Positions 1 through 9,174 of a stretch of 64,000 nucleotides of DNA are shown here, one piece after another. The stretch is from positions 1,364,001 through 1,428,000 of the forward strand of contig NZ_SWKM01000011.1 in assembly GCF_005871205.1 (NCBI RefSeq). The letters run 5' to 3'. This DNA comes from Marinobacter alexandrii. GTDB taxonomy: Bacteria; Pseudomonadota; Gammaproteobacteria; Pseudomonadales; Oleiphilaceae. Made by a program: the position numbers and the translations under genes. Under the pieces are notes generated by a model. It saw only the letters and a program-made list of their open reading frames with translations. It was not told the origin of the DNA and searched no databases. Position 1 is the first letter of the stretch, and every line of letters starts with the position of its first letter.

Positions 1-724
1 CCGCGAGGACGGTTACAACGAAGGCCGGGAAGCGGGCTATCAGGCCGGATTGGCCGAGGGTCGGGCCGAGGGGCACGAGGAAGGCCTGCAGACCGGTGTT
101 GCCGAAGGCCGGGAACAGGGCGAAAAGCAGGGCTACGAAGAGACTCGGAAGGACATCGATACCAAGCTCGACCGCCTTGAACATCTGATGGGCGAATTGC
201 TGCTGCCAATCCGCCGTCATGAAGATGAGGTGGAAAGCGCGCTGGTGAATCTCACCACGGTTCTGGCGCGGGCGGTGGTGTTCCGGGAACTGTCCCTGGA
301 TTCGTCCCAGATTCAGAGTGTGGTCCGGCGGGCTCTGTCAGCCTTGCCGTCGACTGCTGAAAACCTGCGCATTCATATCCATCCCGACGACGAAACCTTT
401 GTGCGTGAAGTGACTGCACGACTGGATTCGTCCGCCGCCATTATCGCGGATGACACCATACTGCCCGGTGGCTGCACCGTTCAAACCCGCCACAGCCTGG
501 TGGATTTCACCGTAGAAAAGCGTTTTCAACGCGCGGTTCAGAGCATGCTGGCCCAGCAGGCCGCTGAGGGCGAGTCTGGTGAAGTGGAAGAGCTGGATGC
601 CCTGATGGGCGATCTCACCGATTTCCAACGGGACGTGCTAAGTACTCCTGAGCCGCAAGACCCACCCCCGCAGGATGGATCGGACGAAGACAAGGATGCG
701 GGCGATGACCTCACGTCTGGCTGA
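1..724 (+). CDS. fliH: Flagellar assembly protein FliH, 5' end outside window
   Basis: FliH is the peripheral regulator of the FliI ATPase in the flagellar type III export apparatus. The reading frame is open from base 2, so the true start lies upstream; about 240 residues are visible. The first 45 residues are a run of spaced glycines in GxxxG register (EGREAG, AGLAEG, EGRAEG), the helix-repeat signature known in FliH. The rest matches a FliH/HrpE domain, with an acidic, proline-rich tail. The TTG at 50 is internal, not a start. fliI begins inside the last codons. The call rests on the glycine repeat plus position before fliI and is secure. Confidence 0.9.
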   Translation, partial: REDGYNEGREAGYQAGLAEGRAEGHEEGLQTGVAEGREQGEKQGYEETRKDIDTKLDRLEHLMGELLLPIRRHEDEVESALVNLTTVLARAVVFRELSLDSSQIQSVVRRALSALPSTAENLRIHIHPDDETFVREVTARLDSSAAIIADDTILPGGCTVQTRHSLVDFTVEKRFQRAVQSMLAQQAAEGESGEVEELDALMGDLTDFQRDVLSTPEPQDPPPQDGSDEDKDAGDDLTSG

Positions 725-2102
725 CCGTCTTAACAAATTCCAGGATTTTCTTGGCAACGAACCGACCCCGGAGCTGTCTGGCCGGCTTACCCGCATGGTG
801 GGACTGACCCTGGAATGCGTTGGTTGCCCCATGGTCGTAGGCGATCGGTGTGTTATCGAGAGCCAGGGTGCCAGCACCATTGAAGCGGAAGTAGTGGGCT
901 TCGAGGACGACCGGGTTTACCTGATGCCACTCACCGCCATTGATGGTCTCAAGCCCGGCGCCAGGGTGGTGCCGGTGTCGGCCGCCAGTCGTGTTCCGGT
1001 TGGGCCGCAGATGCTCGGGCGTGTGGTAGACGGCAGTGGCGAGCCCCTTGACGGCAAGGGGCCGCTGCAGGCCGAAGCCCGGGTGGCACTGACCGGCGAT
1101 ATCATCAACCCCCTGAATCGTGCGCCGGTACGGCAGTCCATGGATGTGGGAATTCGTGCCATTAACTCTCTCCTGACCGTAGGGCAGGGCCAACGCCTGG
1201 GTCTGTTTGCCGGCAGTGGTGTAGGTAAGAGTATGCTGCTGGGCATGATGACCCGGTTCACCGATGCCGATATTACCGTGGTTGGCCTGATCGGTGAGCG
1301 GGGCCGGGAGGTCAAGGAGTTCATCGAGGATATCCTGGGTGACGAAGGCCTGTCCCGATCCGTGGTGGTGGCGTCTCCCGCCGACGATTCCCCACTCATG
1401 CGCCTGCGTGCGGCCATGCTGACCACACGAATTGCCGAGTATTACCGTGATCAGGGCAAGCGGGTGTTGCTGTTGATGGATTCACTTACCCGTTACGCCC
1501 AGGCCCAGCGTGAAATCGCCCTGGCGGTCGGCGAACCACCGGCAACCAAGGGATATCCGCCCTCTGTCTTCGCAAAATTACCCCAACTGGTGGAGCGCAC
1601 CGGTAACGGCCGGCCCGGCGGTGGCTCGATCACCGCGTTCTACACCGTGCTGACCGAGGGTGACGACCAGCAGGACCCCATTGCCGATGCCGCCCGGGCG
1701 ATCCTGGATGGTCACATTGTGTTGTCGCGCCGCCTGGCGGAAGAGGGCCATTATCCGGCCATTGATGTCGAAGCCTCCATCAGCCGGGTTATGCCCCAGG
1801 TCACCGAAACCGAACACTTTGCCCGCGCCCAACGGTTCAAACAGGTTTATTCACGCTATCAGCAGGCCCGGGATCTAATCAGTGTGGGCGCCTACGTGAA
1901 GGGCTCGGATCCGGAAACGGATTTTGCCATCGCCCACATTGCCAATATGCGCCAGTTCCTGCAGCAAGGACTGAATGAGAGTGCTCCCCTGAAGGACAGC
2001 ATTGAGCAGTTGTTGGCGGTGGTGCCAGAGCGCCGGTCACCGGACCGGATCAAGTCGGCGGCGGTGAATACCCAGCCCGGCGGTTCCGGGGCTAGAGGCT
2101 GA
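705..2102 (+). CDS. fliI: Flagellum-specific export ATPase FliI
   Basis: This is the hexameric ATPase that energises loading of flagellar export substrates; it is related to F1 beta. A Walker A loop (AGSGVGKS) lies near residue 165, followed by [10 protein letters not shown], the Walker B stretch [13 protein letters not shown] and the export-ATPase motif [17 protein letters not shown] chose the ATG at 705 (465 aa) because an AAGGA site at 692-696 sits 8 nt upstream and MTSRLADRL aligns with known FliI N-termini. Upstream ATGs at 675 and 696 would add 10 or 3 residues. The gene overlaps fliH by 20 bp and fliJ by one base, indicating coupled translation. Confidence 0.97.
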   Translation: MTSRLADRLNKFQDFLGNEPTPELSGRLTRMVGLTLECVGCPMVVGDRCVIESQGASTIEAEVVGFEDDRVYLMPLTAIDGLKPGARVVPVSAASRVPVGPQMLGRVVDGSGEPLDGKGPLQAEARVALTGDIINPLNRAPVRQSMDVGIRAINSLLTVGQGQRLGLFAGSGVGKSMLLGMMTRFTDADITVVGLIGERGREVKEFIEDILGDEGLSRSVVVASPADDSPLMRLRAAMLTTRIAEYYRDQGKRVLLLMDSLTRYAQAQREIALAVGEPPATKGYPPSVFAKLPQLVERTGNGRPGGGSITAFYTVLTEGDDQQDPIADAARAILDGHIVLSRRLAEEGHYPAIDVEASISRVMPQVTETEHFARAQRFKQVYSRYQQARDLISVGAYVKGSDPETDFAIAHIANMRQFLQQGLNESAPLKDSIEQLLAVVPERRSPDRIKSAAVNTQPGGSGARG

Positions 2103-2545
2103 TGCTTCGTTCCCGCCGCCTGGAAGTCGTGTTGTCCCTGGAAGAGCGCAAGGAGCAGGAGGCGCTTGAGCGCATGGGTGACGCCCGCAAGCTCGTGGAG
2201 CAGCAGCGGGAACAGGTCAATAACCTGAATCAGTACCAGCAGGAATACCGGGATCAGATTCGCAATAGCCAGCAGGGTGTCGTTGACGTGCGCCGCCTGC
2301 AGTCCTGGCAGGCCTTCATCGCCCAGCTTGATCAGGTCATTGTCCAGCAGCAGAAACAGCTCGACCAGACCGAGAAAGTCTTCGATGCCCGTCGGGCCGA
2401 GTGGCAACAAGCCTACGAGCGCAAGCGGGGCATGGAGAAGTACATTGAGACCTGTCGCCAGCAGGAGCAGCGCGAGCAGGACCTGCGTGAGCAGAAGCTG
2501 GCTGACGAAGCTGCCGGCCGCGCCTTCGGCCCTCGGCGCCGATAA
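2102..2545 (+). CDS. fliJ: Flagellar export chaperone/stalk protein FliJ
   Basis: FliJ is the central stalk of the FliH-FliI export ATPase and an escort for export chaperones. The 147-residue product is almost wholly charged, Gln-rich helix (for example EQQREQVNNLNQYQQEYRDQ), as expected of a two-helix coiled coil. It starts at the ATG overlapping the fliI stop (TGATG). FliJ proteins diverge strongly in sequence, so the call rests on length, coiled-coil composition and position after fliI. About 130 bp of non-coding sequence separates it from the next gene; I see no clear promoter or terminator there. Confidence 0.9.
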   Translation: MLRSRRLEVVLSLEERKEQEALERMGDARKLVEQQREQVNNLNQYQQEYRDQIRNSQQGVVDVRRLQSWQAFIAQLDQVIVQQQKQLDQTEKVFDARRAEWQQAYERKRGMEKYIETCRQQEQREQDLREQKLADEAAGRAFGPRRR

Positions 2546-2675
2546 AAAGCAGAACAGCGCCGAGTTCTGGCCAGTGCAATTTAGTCGTGTTGGGCTATCC
2601 TTACCCCAAGAAGATTCGCCCGTAGATGGTAGATGGGTGGTCCATGCAGCAAAGAATACCTTCGGAGGTTTGGGA

Positions 2676-2981
2676 ATGCCGATTCAGACACGTCGTGGTG
2701 AAGACAGCCAGACTCTGATCATTAGTATTGTGGGGCGGTTTGACTTCAGCACCCATCAGGCCTTCCGTGATGCCTACGAGCACGGTGATGAAAGCATTCG
2801 CTACTACATCGTTGACTTGTCGGATACCACCTATTTGGACAGTTCCGCGCTTGGTATGTTGCTCCTGCTCCGGGATTACGCCGGCGGCGACGGCGCACAG
2901 ATTTCCATCGAAAACTGCAACAACGACGTCCGTCGGATCCTGTCCATCTCCAATTTCGAGCAGTTGTTCGCCATCCGCTGA
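2676..2981 (+). CDS. hsbA: STAS-domain anti-anti-sigma factor, HsbA-like
   Basis: This 101-residue single STAS-domain protein has the phosphorylatable-serine motif YLDSSALGML, with the serines at residues 56-57. The ATG at 2676 has GGAGG at 2664-2668; longer readings of this frame run back into fliJ and are spurious. In P. aeruginosa the homologue HsbA is phosphorylated and dephosphorylated by HsbR and partners FlgM (the anti-sigma-28 factor) or a diguanylate cyclase, linking swimming to biofilm formation. Here it is followed at once by hsbR and hptB, the same three-gene module. Family assignment is secure; partners are inferred from Pseudomonas. Confidence 0.88.
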   Translation: MPIQTRRGEDSQTLIISIVGRFDFSTHQAFRDAYEHGDESIRYYIVDLSDTTYLDSSALGMLLLLRDYAGGDGAQISIENCNNDVRRILSISNFEQLFAIR

Positions 2982-3007
2982 TTCACGCGCGCTGCCCGGA
3001 GTCCAAT

Positions 3008-4774
3008 GTGGAAGAGTCCGTTGCGGAACCCAAATCGCTCACCATTCTGATCGCCGATGACAGCGACACCGACCGTCTGATTCTGGCGGTGCTGGTACGT
3101 CGACTGGGGCATAGGGTTTTCGAGGCGAAGAATGGCCAGGAAGCGGTTCAGCTGTTCCAGCACTGCGAACCGGATATCGTGCTGCTGGACGCCCTGATGC
3201 CGGTAATGGACGGCATGGAGGCGGCCCGGCAGATCAAGATCCTGGCGGGTGAGCGGATGGTACCGCTGATCTTCCTGACCTCGCTGTCGGAGGCTGAGGA
3301 GCTGGCCAAGTGTCTGGATGCCGGTGGCGATGATTTCCTGACCAAACCCTACAACCGGGTCATCCTTGAGGCCAAGATCAATGCCTTCAATCGCATGCGG
3401 TTGATGCACCAGGCCTTGTCCAGTCAGCGGGATCTGATCCGGGAACGTAACGAGCAATTGGTGACGGAGCAGGAGATAGCCAAACGGGTCTTCGACAATG
3501 TGGCCCACACCGGTTGCCTGGACGCCTTCAATATTCGTCATCACGCCTCACCGTTAGCCCTGTTCAACGGCGATGTCCTGTTTGCGGCGCCGTTTCCGGC
3601 TGGAGGCATGCTAGTCTTCATCGGCGACTTCACTGGTCATGGTCTGCCAGCAGCCATCGGTGCCATGCCATTGGCGGAGATTTTCTACGGCATGGTCAGC
3701 AAAGGTTTCAAGGGCGCCGACGTGCTGCGGGAGTTTAATCAGAAGCTCAAGAAGATCCTGCCGCCGGGCATGTTCTGCTGCGGTGGAATGATCGAGACGG
3801 AGTTCAAACATAACCAACTGCAGGTCTGGAATGGTGGCCTGCCCGATGGCTGGCTGGTGCGTACCAGCGGGGAACTGGAGGTCGTACCCTCCCGGCATTT
3901 GCCGCTCGGCATTCTGCCTTCCGATCAGTTCGATGACGGCATGGATACCTTGGCAACCGAGCCGGGCGACCGCTTGTTAATGCTGACCGACGGCTTCCTG
4001 GAGTCACGCAACGCCGAGGGCCAGTTGTTCGGCGACTCGGGCATTCGGCGGGCGCTGGAGTCACGGGCGGGAACTCAGCATCCATTCGATGCCGTGATGG
4101 AAGCCGTGGGTCATTTTTCAGCGAGCGCCGCCGACACTGACGACCTGACCATGTGCAGTGTCGAAATGGTCGACGAGGTAGGGATCTCAACCATTCACGA
4201 CCGCATTGAGCCGTCGCCACTGCCCGGCCCCATGGAATGGCATTGCGAGTATGAAATTCGCGAGCGCACACTCGGGGACTTCAGTCCCTTGCCGTTGCTG
4301 TTGCACATCTGCATGGAAGTTCCGGGTTTGAGGCGCAAGAGCGGCGAAATCTACACCTTGCTGGCGGAGCTCTACAGCAATGCGCTGGAGCATGGTGTGC
4401 TGGAACTACCGTCGCACTGGAAGCAGTCAGCCGACGGCTTCGACCAATATTACGAAGAGCGTCGTCGCCGGCTGAGTCGGGTGGAAGGCCACTTTATCCG
4501 ATTCAGTCTCAGCCACTCTATGACACCCTCGGGGGGCAGGTTGCGCATTGTCTGTGAGGACAGTGGCTCGGGCTTCGATTTCCACAATCATCCGATCCTG
4601 GAGTCGGAGCTGAGACCAGGAAGAGCCGGCCGATACGCCGGTCGCGGCCTTTTATTGTTGAAGCGGCTCGCCGAATCCGTCACGTTCCATCAGCAGGGTA
4701 ACCAGGTTGAGATTATATTTGATTGGGAAGTCGCCGGTACCTCATCGAATCCGGCGTCATCACACCGGCAGTGA
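3008..4774 (+). CDS. hsbR: Response regulator with PP2C phosphatase and anti-sigma kinase domains, HsbR-like
   Basis: This 588-residue three-domain switch begins with a receiver at residues 11-130 (acidic pair D17/D18, phospho-acceptor D61, T91, K113). A short coiled linker follows, then a SpoIIE/RsbU-type PP2C phosphatase at about 185-390 (GDFTGHG at 206-212, LTDGF at 326-330, DTDDLT at 376-381). The last domain is an RsbW-like HATPase_c, with N-box ELYSNALEHG at 454-463. The start is GTG 3008. By analogy with P. aeruginosa HsbR, phosphotransfer from HptB should switch it between phosphorylating and dephosphorylating HsbA. It lies 26 bp after hsbA and 24 bp before hptB. Confidence 0.9.
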   Translation: MEESVAEPKSLTILIADDSDTDRLILAVLVRRLGHRVFEAKNGQEAVQLFQHCEPDIVLLDALMPVMDGMEAARQIKILAGERMVPLIFLTSLSEAEELAKCLDAGGDDFLTKPYNRVILEAKINAFNRMRLMHQALSSQRDLIRERNEQLVTEQEIAKRVFDNVAHTGCLDAFNIRHHASPLALFNGDVLFAAPFPAGGMLVFIGDFTGHGLPAAIGAMPLAEIFYGMVSKGFKGADVLREFNQKLKKILPPGMFCCGGMIETEFKHNQLQVWNGGLPDGWLVRTSGELEVVPSRHLPLGILPSDQFDDGMDTLATEPGDRLLMLTDGFLESRNAEGQLFGDSGIRRALESRAGTQHPFDAVMEAVGHFSASAADTDDLTMCSVEMVDEVGISTIHDRIEPSPLPGPMEWHCEYEIRERTLGDFSPLPLLLHICMEVPGLRRKSGEIYTLLAELYSNALEHGVLELPSHWKQSADGFDQYYEERRRRLSRVEGHFIRFSLSHSMTPSGGRLRIVCEDSGSGFDFHNHPILESELRPGRAGRYAGRGLLLLKRLAESVTFHQQGNQVEIIFDWEVAGTSSNPASSHRQ

Positions 4775-4798
4775 CCGGTATACGAACAGGGGGTAGGT

Positions 4799-5146
4799 AT
4801 GACTGAACAACCGCACCTTGACGGAGAGGCACTGGCTGAGCTTCAGGATGTCATGGAAGACGAATTTGATGTGCTGATGCGCACGTTTCTGTACGACTCC
4901 CGTGAACGTATCGCTAGCCTCAAGCAGGCTGTTAGCGAGCAGGACGCCGAGGCCCTGGCCCACGCCGCCCACAGTTTTAAAGGTAGCTGCATCAACATTG
5001 GCGCGCCTTTATTGGGAGAGTTGTGTCGAACTGCCGAAAATGCGGGCAAAGAACAGCGATTGGAGAAAGTGCCTGCCATTATTGACGCCATCGAGAAGGA
5101 GTTTCGCAATGTGGCTGATCTGCTCGAAAAGCTGATGGTTCGCTAG
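4799..5146 (+). CDS. hptB: Histidine phosphotransfer protein HptB
   Basis: This 115-residue HPt four-helix protein carries the phosphorylatable histidine H58 in AHSFKGSC. HptB relays phosphate from hybrid sensor kinases (RetS, PA1611 and others in Pseudomonas) to the HsbR receiver. It completes the hsbA-hsbR-hptB set; in P. aeruginosa the equivalent genes are PA3347-PA3345. The kinase that feeds it is not in the window. The assignment depends on the HPt motif, the length and the fixed neighbourhood. The gene ends 16 bp before the sigma-54 site for fliK. Confidence 0.88.
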   Translation: MTEQPHLDGEALAELQDVMEDEFDVLMRTFLYDSRERIASLKQAVSEQDAEALAHAAHSFKGSCINIGAPLLGELCRTAENAGKEQRLEKVPAIIDAIEKEFRNVADLLEKLMVR

Positions 5147-5162
5147 TCATCGAATGATTGAC

Positions 5163-5178
5163 TGGCATCGCTTTTGCA
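5163..5178 (+). promoter_or_regulatory. Sigma-54 (RpoN) promoter for fliK
   Basis: TGGCATC-N4-TTGCA matches the -24/-12 consensus TGGCACG-N4-TTGC with exactly 10 nt between the invariant GG (5164-5165) and GC (5176-5177). It lies between hptB and fliK, about 95 bp before the fliK start. FleQ/RpoN control of fliK-type operons is known in Pseudomonas; the site itself is read from sequence. Confidence 0.8.
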
Positions 5179-5271
5179 AAGCTTTTGCAAAACAGTAGGG
5201 ACGCAGCCCGCAAGCCAGCTCAAGCTGGCAAGTTTTGGGCGTCCCAGAGACGAAAGCGGCAAGAGGTTGCC

Positions 5272-6480
5272 ATGCCCCAGATGGTTCTTCCCCAGACTCC
5301 CGCCCCAGGGATGAAAACTGACGTTAACACCGTAAAGTCCGGTTCCACCAAGGCGCCGGACGGCGAGAGCCGTTACGAGTCGGTGTCCCGCGCGGAACAA
5401 AAGCGCCTGGACCGGCAAGAATTTGATCGGCGAGCGGAGCAGGCTGCAAACGATGGCCGCAAGGTCGACAACGATCAGTCTGCGCAGCAGGCCGAAAAGA
5501 ACGTGGCGGCTGATAGCGAAAAAGCCGAAACCGGCACTGATAGTAGTATTCCGGACGAAACCAGCACCGGCTCTGCGGGTGGGGTTGAAGTCAGCGAAAA
5601 GTCCGGTAAGGCTGCGGGCGAGTCCCTCAAGGGCCTGGAAGAAACAGTTATTCCCCCCACGTTTGCCGAACTCCAGGCCCTGCTGACCCCAGCGGCCGGC
5701 GTGGCCGTCAGCGGCAAGGCCGCTGGAGTAAGTGGCACCACGGAGCCGCTGCCCACACTGATGCCGGTCGCCGGCAGGTTGAACACAGGTTCGGGTGGCA
5801 AACCGGGACAGGCCGGGCAGGCGGTCCAGAGCACCCCGGGACTGACCGCCGGACTGCAACTGACAGAGGCGCTGGCAACCACCGTTGGCTCCGAAACCAG
5901 TCGGCCTACTGATCCTGCCAGCCTGATTGCCTCTGGCCGATTCCAGTCCAGTCTGGAAGTAGCTGGCCAGCAGGTCGCGAATGCTGCCACGGCCAAGGTT
6001 CCTGCTGAGGCTGCCGTGCCACTGAGAAGCTACGCCACGTCCATCGACACCCCGGTTGGCCAGGCCGACTGGGGCGACAAGCTGGTGGGCAAGCTCAGTT
6101 GGTTGACCGCCAGAAATATGTCGGTGGCGGAAATCCATCTGACACCGGCGGACATGGGGCCGATGGAGGTGAAAGTTCGGGTGCAGAACGAGCAGGCCAA
6201 CATCACCGTGCACTCAGCCAACCCGATTGTCCGGGATCAATTGGAGCAGCAGTCCCATCGACTCCGTGACATGTTGGGAGAGCAGGGCCTGAACCTGGCC
6301 CGGTTCGATGTCTCCGATTCGCCCCAACAGCACAGTGGTGAACAGACCTCTGGCGAGGAACAGGCCAGTGGCAACGGTGGCAACTCAGGCGATTCCCTGT
6401 TGGCTGACGCCGAAGAGGCCGACATTCAAACCGGTAATCTGGACCTGAGCTGGAAAGGCGAGGTCGACGTCTTCGCCTGA
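5272..6480 (+). CDS. fliK: Flagellar hook-length control protein FliK
   Basis: FliK is the secreted molecular ruler that switches export specificity from hook to filament through FlhB. The ATG at 5272 (402 aa) has AAGAGG at 5261-5266; the frame extends upstream to 5158, but that part spans the promoter. The N-terminal ~250 residues are low-complexity Ala/Gly/Ser/Glu. The conserved C-terminal domain (Flg_hook) holds AEIHLTPADMGPMEVKVRV and the helix QLEQQSHRLRDMLGEQGL. It heads the transcript begun at the sigma-54 site at 5163. A second FliK-like gene lies at 30195-31547. Confidence 0.93.
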   Translation: MPQMVLPQTPAPGMKTDVNTVKSGSTKAPDGESRYESVSRAEQKRLDRQEFDRRAEQAANDGRKVDNDQSAQQAEKNVAADSEKAETGTDSSIPDETSTGSAGGVEVSEKSGKAAGESLKGLEETVIPPTFAELQALLTPAAGVAVSGKAAGVSGTTEPLPTLMPVAGRLNTGSGGKPGQAGQAVQSTPGLTAGLQLTEALATTVGSETSRPTDPASLIASGRFQSSLEVAGQQVANAATAKVPAEAAVPLRSYATSIDTPVGQADWGDKLVGKLSWLTARNMSVAEIHLTPADMGPMEVKVRVQNEQANITVHSANPIVRDQLEQQSHRLRDMLGEQGLNLARFDVSDSPQQHSGEQTSGEEQASGNGGNSGDSLLADAEEADIQTGNLDLSWKGEVDVFA

Positions 6481-6608
6481 TGGCGAAGGAGTCGTTCTCC
6501 GCCCTGACCTGTAAGTGATTCCTTCTTTTAAGAATTCTCTTCAATCTGTTTTGCCCATCTTCCCGCGCAACGCTAAACTGCTGTTCCTAACGGCAGGAGT
6601 GGGTTTTC

Positions 6609-6624
6609 TGGCCCACCCTTTGCA
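6609..6624 (+). promoter_or_regulatory. Sigma-54 (RpoN) promoter for fliL-fliR/flhB
   Basis: TGGCCCA-N3-TTTGCA has GG at 6610-6611 and GC at 6622-6623 separated by exactly 10 nt, fitting the -24/-12 consensus. It lies in the 206-bp gap between fliK and fliL, with the fliL start about 63 bp beyond the -12 element. Confidence 0.78.
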
Positions 6625-6686
6625 TCGAATTCATAAAAGTCGCGGAAAAACCCTCCGTCTGACGGATTTCTGGCAAAGCAAAGACT

Positions 6687-7202
6687 ATGGCTGAAAATAA
6701 CGAACCTGCAGCGGAACCGGCCCCAAAAGGCAAACTGAAAATGATCGTCATGCTGGTGATCATTGTTGTGCTGGCCATCGCGCTTTCGATCGTGGGCACG
6801 CTCTGGTTTCTCGGCGGCAGTCTTCCTGGCATGGCCAGCGACGAGGGTGAAGCCACCGAAGAAACGGTGGAAGAGACCTTCGTGCCCAGCACCTACGTGA
6901 AGTTAAACAAAGCCGTGGTGACTACGGTGCAGGCCAGTGATGGGCGCCAGCGGTACGCTCAGGTTTACCTGGCCCTCGAGGCGACTGACCCACAGGCCTT
7001 GGCGGCGGCAGAATTGCACATGCCGCTGATCCGGAGTCAGCTGGTGACGGTTCTGGGTAGCAGTAAGTTTGAGGATTTGCAGACGCCGGAAGGGCGTCAG
7101 GGCCTGGCTGAGCGGATGTCGACATCGGTCAACCAGGTACTGGAACAGGAAGGCGAGCCCGCCATCAAGCGGGTATTGTTCAGAAATTTTGTGGTGCAAT
7201 AG
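6687..7202 (+). CDS. fliL: Flagellar basal body protein FliL
   Basis: FliL is an inner-membrane protein that rings the stator units and supports torque. The 171-residue product has a short acidic/proline cytoplasmic N-terminus, one membrane helix at about residues 18-43 (MIVMLVIIVVLAIALSIVG) and a periplasmic stomatin-like domain ending VLFRNFVVQ, the typical FliL C-terminus. It is the first gene behind the sigma-54 site at 6609 and sits 40 bp before fliM. Confidence 0.93.
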   Translation: MAENNEPAAEPAPKGKLKMIVMLVIIVVLAIALSIVGTLWFLGGSLPGMASDEGEATEETVEETFVPSTYVKLNKAVVTTVQASDGRQRYAQVYLALEATDPQALAAAELHMPLIRSQLVTVLGSSKFEDLQTPEGRQGLAERMSTSVNQVLEQEGEPAIKRVLFRNFVVQ

Positions 7203-7242
7203 GACCCCAAGCGGGTAAGGCATTTCAGGGGCAGGACTACGT

Positions 7243-8241
7243 ATGCAGGACTTGTTGTCACAGGATGAAATCGATGCCCTCCTCCATGGTGTGGACGATG
7301 GGGATATCGATACCTATGAAGAGACCGACGATACCGGCGTAAAGTCCTATGACCTTGCCAGCCAGGATCGTATCGTCCGTGGCCGGATGCCGACCCTGGA
7401 GATGATCAACGAGCGTTTTGCGCGTTACACCCGGATCAGCCTGTTCAATCTCATGCGTCGTAACGCCGATGTCTCTACCGGTGGCGTGCAGATCATGAAG
7501 TTTGGTGAGTACATCCATACCCTGTATGTCCCCACCAGCCTTAATCTGTGCAAGGTTCGCCCGTTGCGTGGCGCGGGGCTGTTCGTACTGGATGCCAAGC
7601 TGGTGTTCAAGCTGGTCGATAACTTCTTTGGTGGTGAAGGTCGGCACGCCAAGATCGAAGGCCGGGAATTCACCCCGACCGAAACCCGAATTGTGCAGAT
7701 GGTGCTCGACCAGGTCTTCACCGACATGAAAGAGGCTTGGCAGGCCGTTCTGAAAGTGGATTTTGAGTACCTCAGTTCAGAAGTGAATCCGGCCATGGCC
7801 AACATCGTCAGCCCCAGTGAAGTGGTGGTGGTCAGCACTTTCCACATTGAACTGGACGGTGGCGGTGGTGAGCTGCATTTCGCGCTGCCGTATTCCATGA
7901 TCGAACCCATTCGCGACGTGCTGGATGCCGGTGTGCAGAGTGACATCGACGACGTGGACGAGCGTTGGGTTAACGCTCTGCAGGAAGACATCCAGGACGT
8001 GAACGTGCCGGTGAACACCACCGTGTGCCGGCGCCGGATTTCTCTGCGCGACATTGCCAAGATGAAGGCGGGCGACATTATCCCGGTAGAGATTCCCGAA
8101 CATCTGACGGTGACCGCAAACGGTATTCCGGTTTACAAGGCCACTATGGGCACGCGTGACGGCAAGCTGGCCCTTCGAATTCAAGAGAGGGCATCGCTGC
8201 CCAAGGTCAAGAAACAACTGAAGGTGGGACGCAATGGCTGA
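7243..8241 (+). CDS. fliM: Flagellar motor switch protein FliM
   Basis: FliM is the rotor C-ring protein that receives phospho-CheY. The 332-residue product opens with the CheY-binding peptide LSQDEIDALLHG at residues 5-16, followed by the middle CheC-like domain (about 45-230) and a C-terminal SpoA domain that packs with FliN. Length and motifs are standard. It overlaps fliN by 8 bp. The N-terminal peptide is worth comparing with three near-copies in the linker of CheA in this window. Confidence 0.97.
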   Translation: MQDLLSQDEIDALLHGVDDGDIDTYEETDDTGVKSYDLASQDRIVRGRMPTLEMINERFARYTRISLFNLMRRNADVSTGGVQIMKFGEYIHTLYVPTSLNLCKVRPLRGAGLFVLDAKLVFKLVDNFFGGEGRHAKIEGREFTPTETRIVQMVLDQVFTDMKEAWQAVLKVDFEYLSSEVNPAMANIVSPSEVVVVSTFHIELDGGGGELHFALPYSMIEPIRDVLDAGVQSDIDDVDERWVNALQEDIQDVNVPVNTTVCRRRISLRDIAKMKAGDIIPVEIPEHLTVTANGIPVYKATMGTRDGKLALRIQERASLPKVKKQLKVGRNG

Positions 8242-8722
8242 CGACAGCAAAGACGAACAGCAGCTCAGCGAAGACGAAAAGCTGGCCGCCGAGTGGGAAG
8301 CGGCCATGGAAGAGTCGGGTGACGACGGCGATTCTGCTGAGGATGAGTGGGCGGCGGCCATGGCCGAGGCGGGCGAGACCGAGAAAGACAATGATGTTCA
8401 GGCCGCGCCCATGGAAGAGTTCGATCATGTGAACGAGCCGTCCCAGGGCACCGGGCCGGCCCCGGACATGGACGTAATTCTGGACATTCCGGTGACCATC
8501 TCCATGGAAGTCGGTAACACCCAGATTCCGATCCGCAACCTGCTGCAACTCAACCAGGGTTCGGTGATCGAACTGGACCGGCTGGCGGGCGAACCGCTGG
8601 ATGTGTTGGTGAACGGTACCCTGATTGCCCACGGTGAAGTGGTCATGGTGAATGAAAAATTCGGTATTCGCCTGACCGACGTCATCAGTCCGGGCGAGCG
8701 CATCAAACGGTTGCAGAAATAA
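8234..8722 (+). CDS. fliN: Flagellar motor switch protein FliN
   Basis: FliN is a C-ring component that forms the lower ring with FliM. The 162-residue product has a long acidic N-terminal extension containing two tryptophan-centred repeats (AAEWEAAMEES near 18-28, EDEWAAAMAEAG near 36-47). The SpoA domain follows (about 85-160), with the usual VEVGNT-type start and an RITDVISP-type end (here RLTDVISPGERIKRLQ). It is longer than E. coli FliN (137 aa) because of the extension. Coupled to fliM by overlap and followed directly by fliO. Confidence 0.96.
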   Translation: MADDSKDEQQLSEDEKLAAEWEAAMEESGDDGDSAEDEWAAAMAEAGETEKDNDVQAAPMEEFDHVNEPSQGTGPAPDMDVILDIPVTISMEVGNTQIPIRNLLQLNQGSVIELDRLAGEPLDVLVNGTLIAHGEVVMVNEKFGIRLTDVISPGERIKRLQK

Positions 8723-8723
8723 C

Positions 8724-9170
8724 ATGTGGTCGAAGCTGGTCGGTCTGATCGCGTTCACGCTGGCAAATCCAGTGTGGGCGGAAGAGGCAGGGAAAACGGC
8801 CCAGGAACTACCGGCCCGCGCCCCGGATACCATGGGTACCCTGGTCAGCCTGGGCCTAGGTCTGATTGCCGTGATTGCGCTCATCTACGGCTGCGCCTGG
8901 ATTATCCGGCGCATGAACGGCATGACCGGAATGAACAACAACGCCATCAAGGTGGTTTCGGTCATGGCCTTGGGCGCCCGCGAGCGCCTGGCGCTGATTG
9001 AAGTGGGTGGCCAGCAGATCCTGTTGGGCATCACGCCCTCTGCTATCCGCACACTCCATGTGTTCGATGAGCCGGTGGTCGATGCCAGCAATCCACCCTC
9101 CGGAGAATTTTCCCGCCGGCTCCAGGGCATGATTGGTAAATCCTGGACTTCGCCCGCAAGGAAAGACTGA
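8724..9170 (+). CDS. fliO: Flagellar biosynthesis protein FliO
   Basis: FliO is a membrane scaffold that helps assemble the FliP/FliQ/FliR export gate. The 148-residue product has an N-terminal signal-like segment ([19 protein letters not shown]), a second hydrophobic helix at about residues 34-55 and a cytoplasmic FliO domain ([20 protein letters not shown]). The ATG at 8724 follows the fliN stop by 1 bp. The tail (SFTSPARKD-like basic end) is poorly conserved in the family. Confidence 0.92.
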   Translation: MWSKLVGLIAFTLANPVWAEEAGKTAQELPARAPDTMGTLVSLGLGLIAVIALIYGCAWIIRRMNGMTGMNNNAIKVVSVMALGARERLALIEVGGQQILLGITPSAIRTLHVFDEPVVDASNPPSGEFSRRLQGMIGKSWTSPARKD

Positions 9171-9174
9171 CCTC

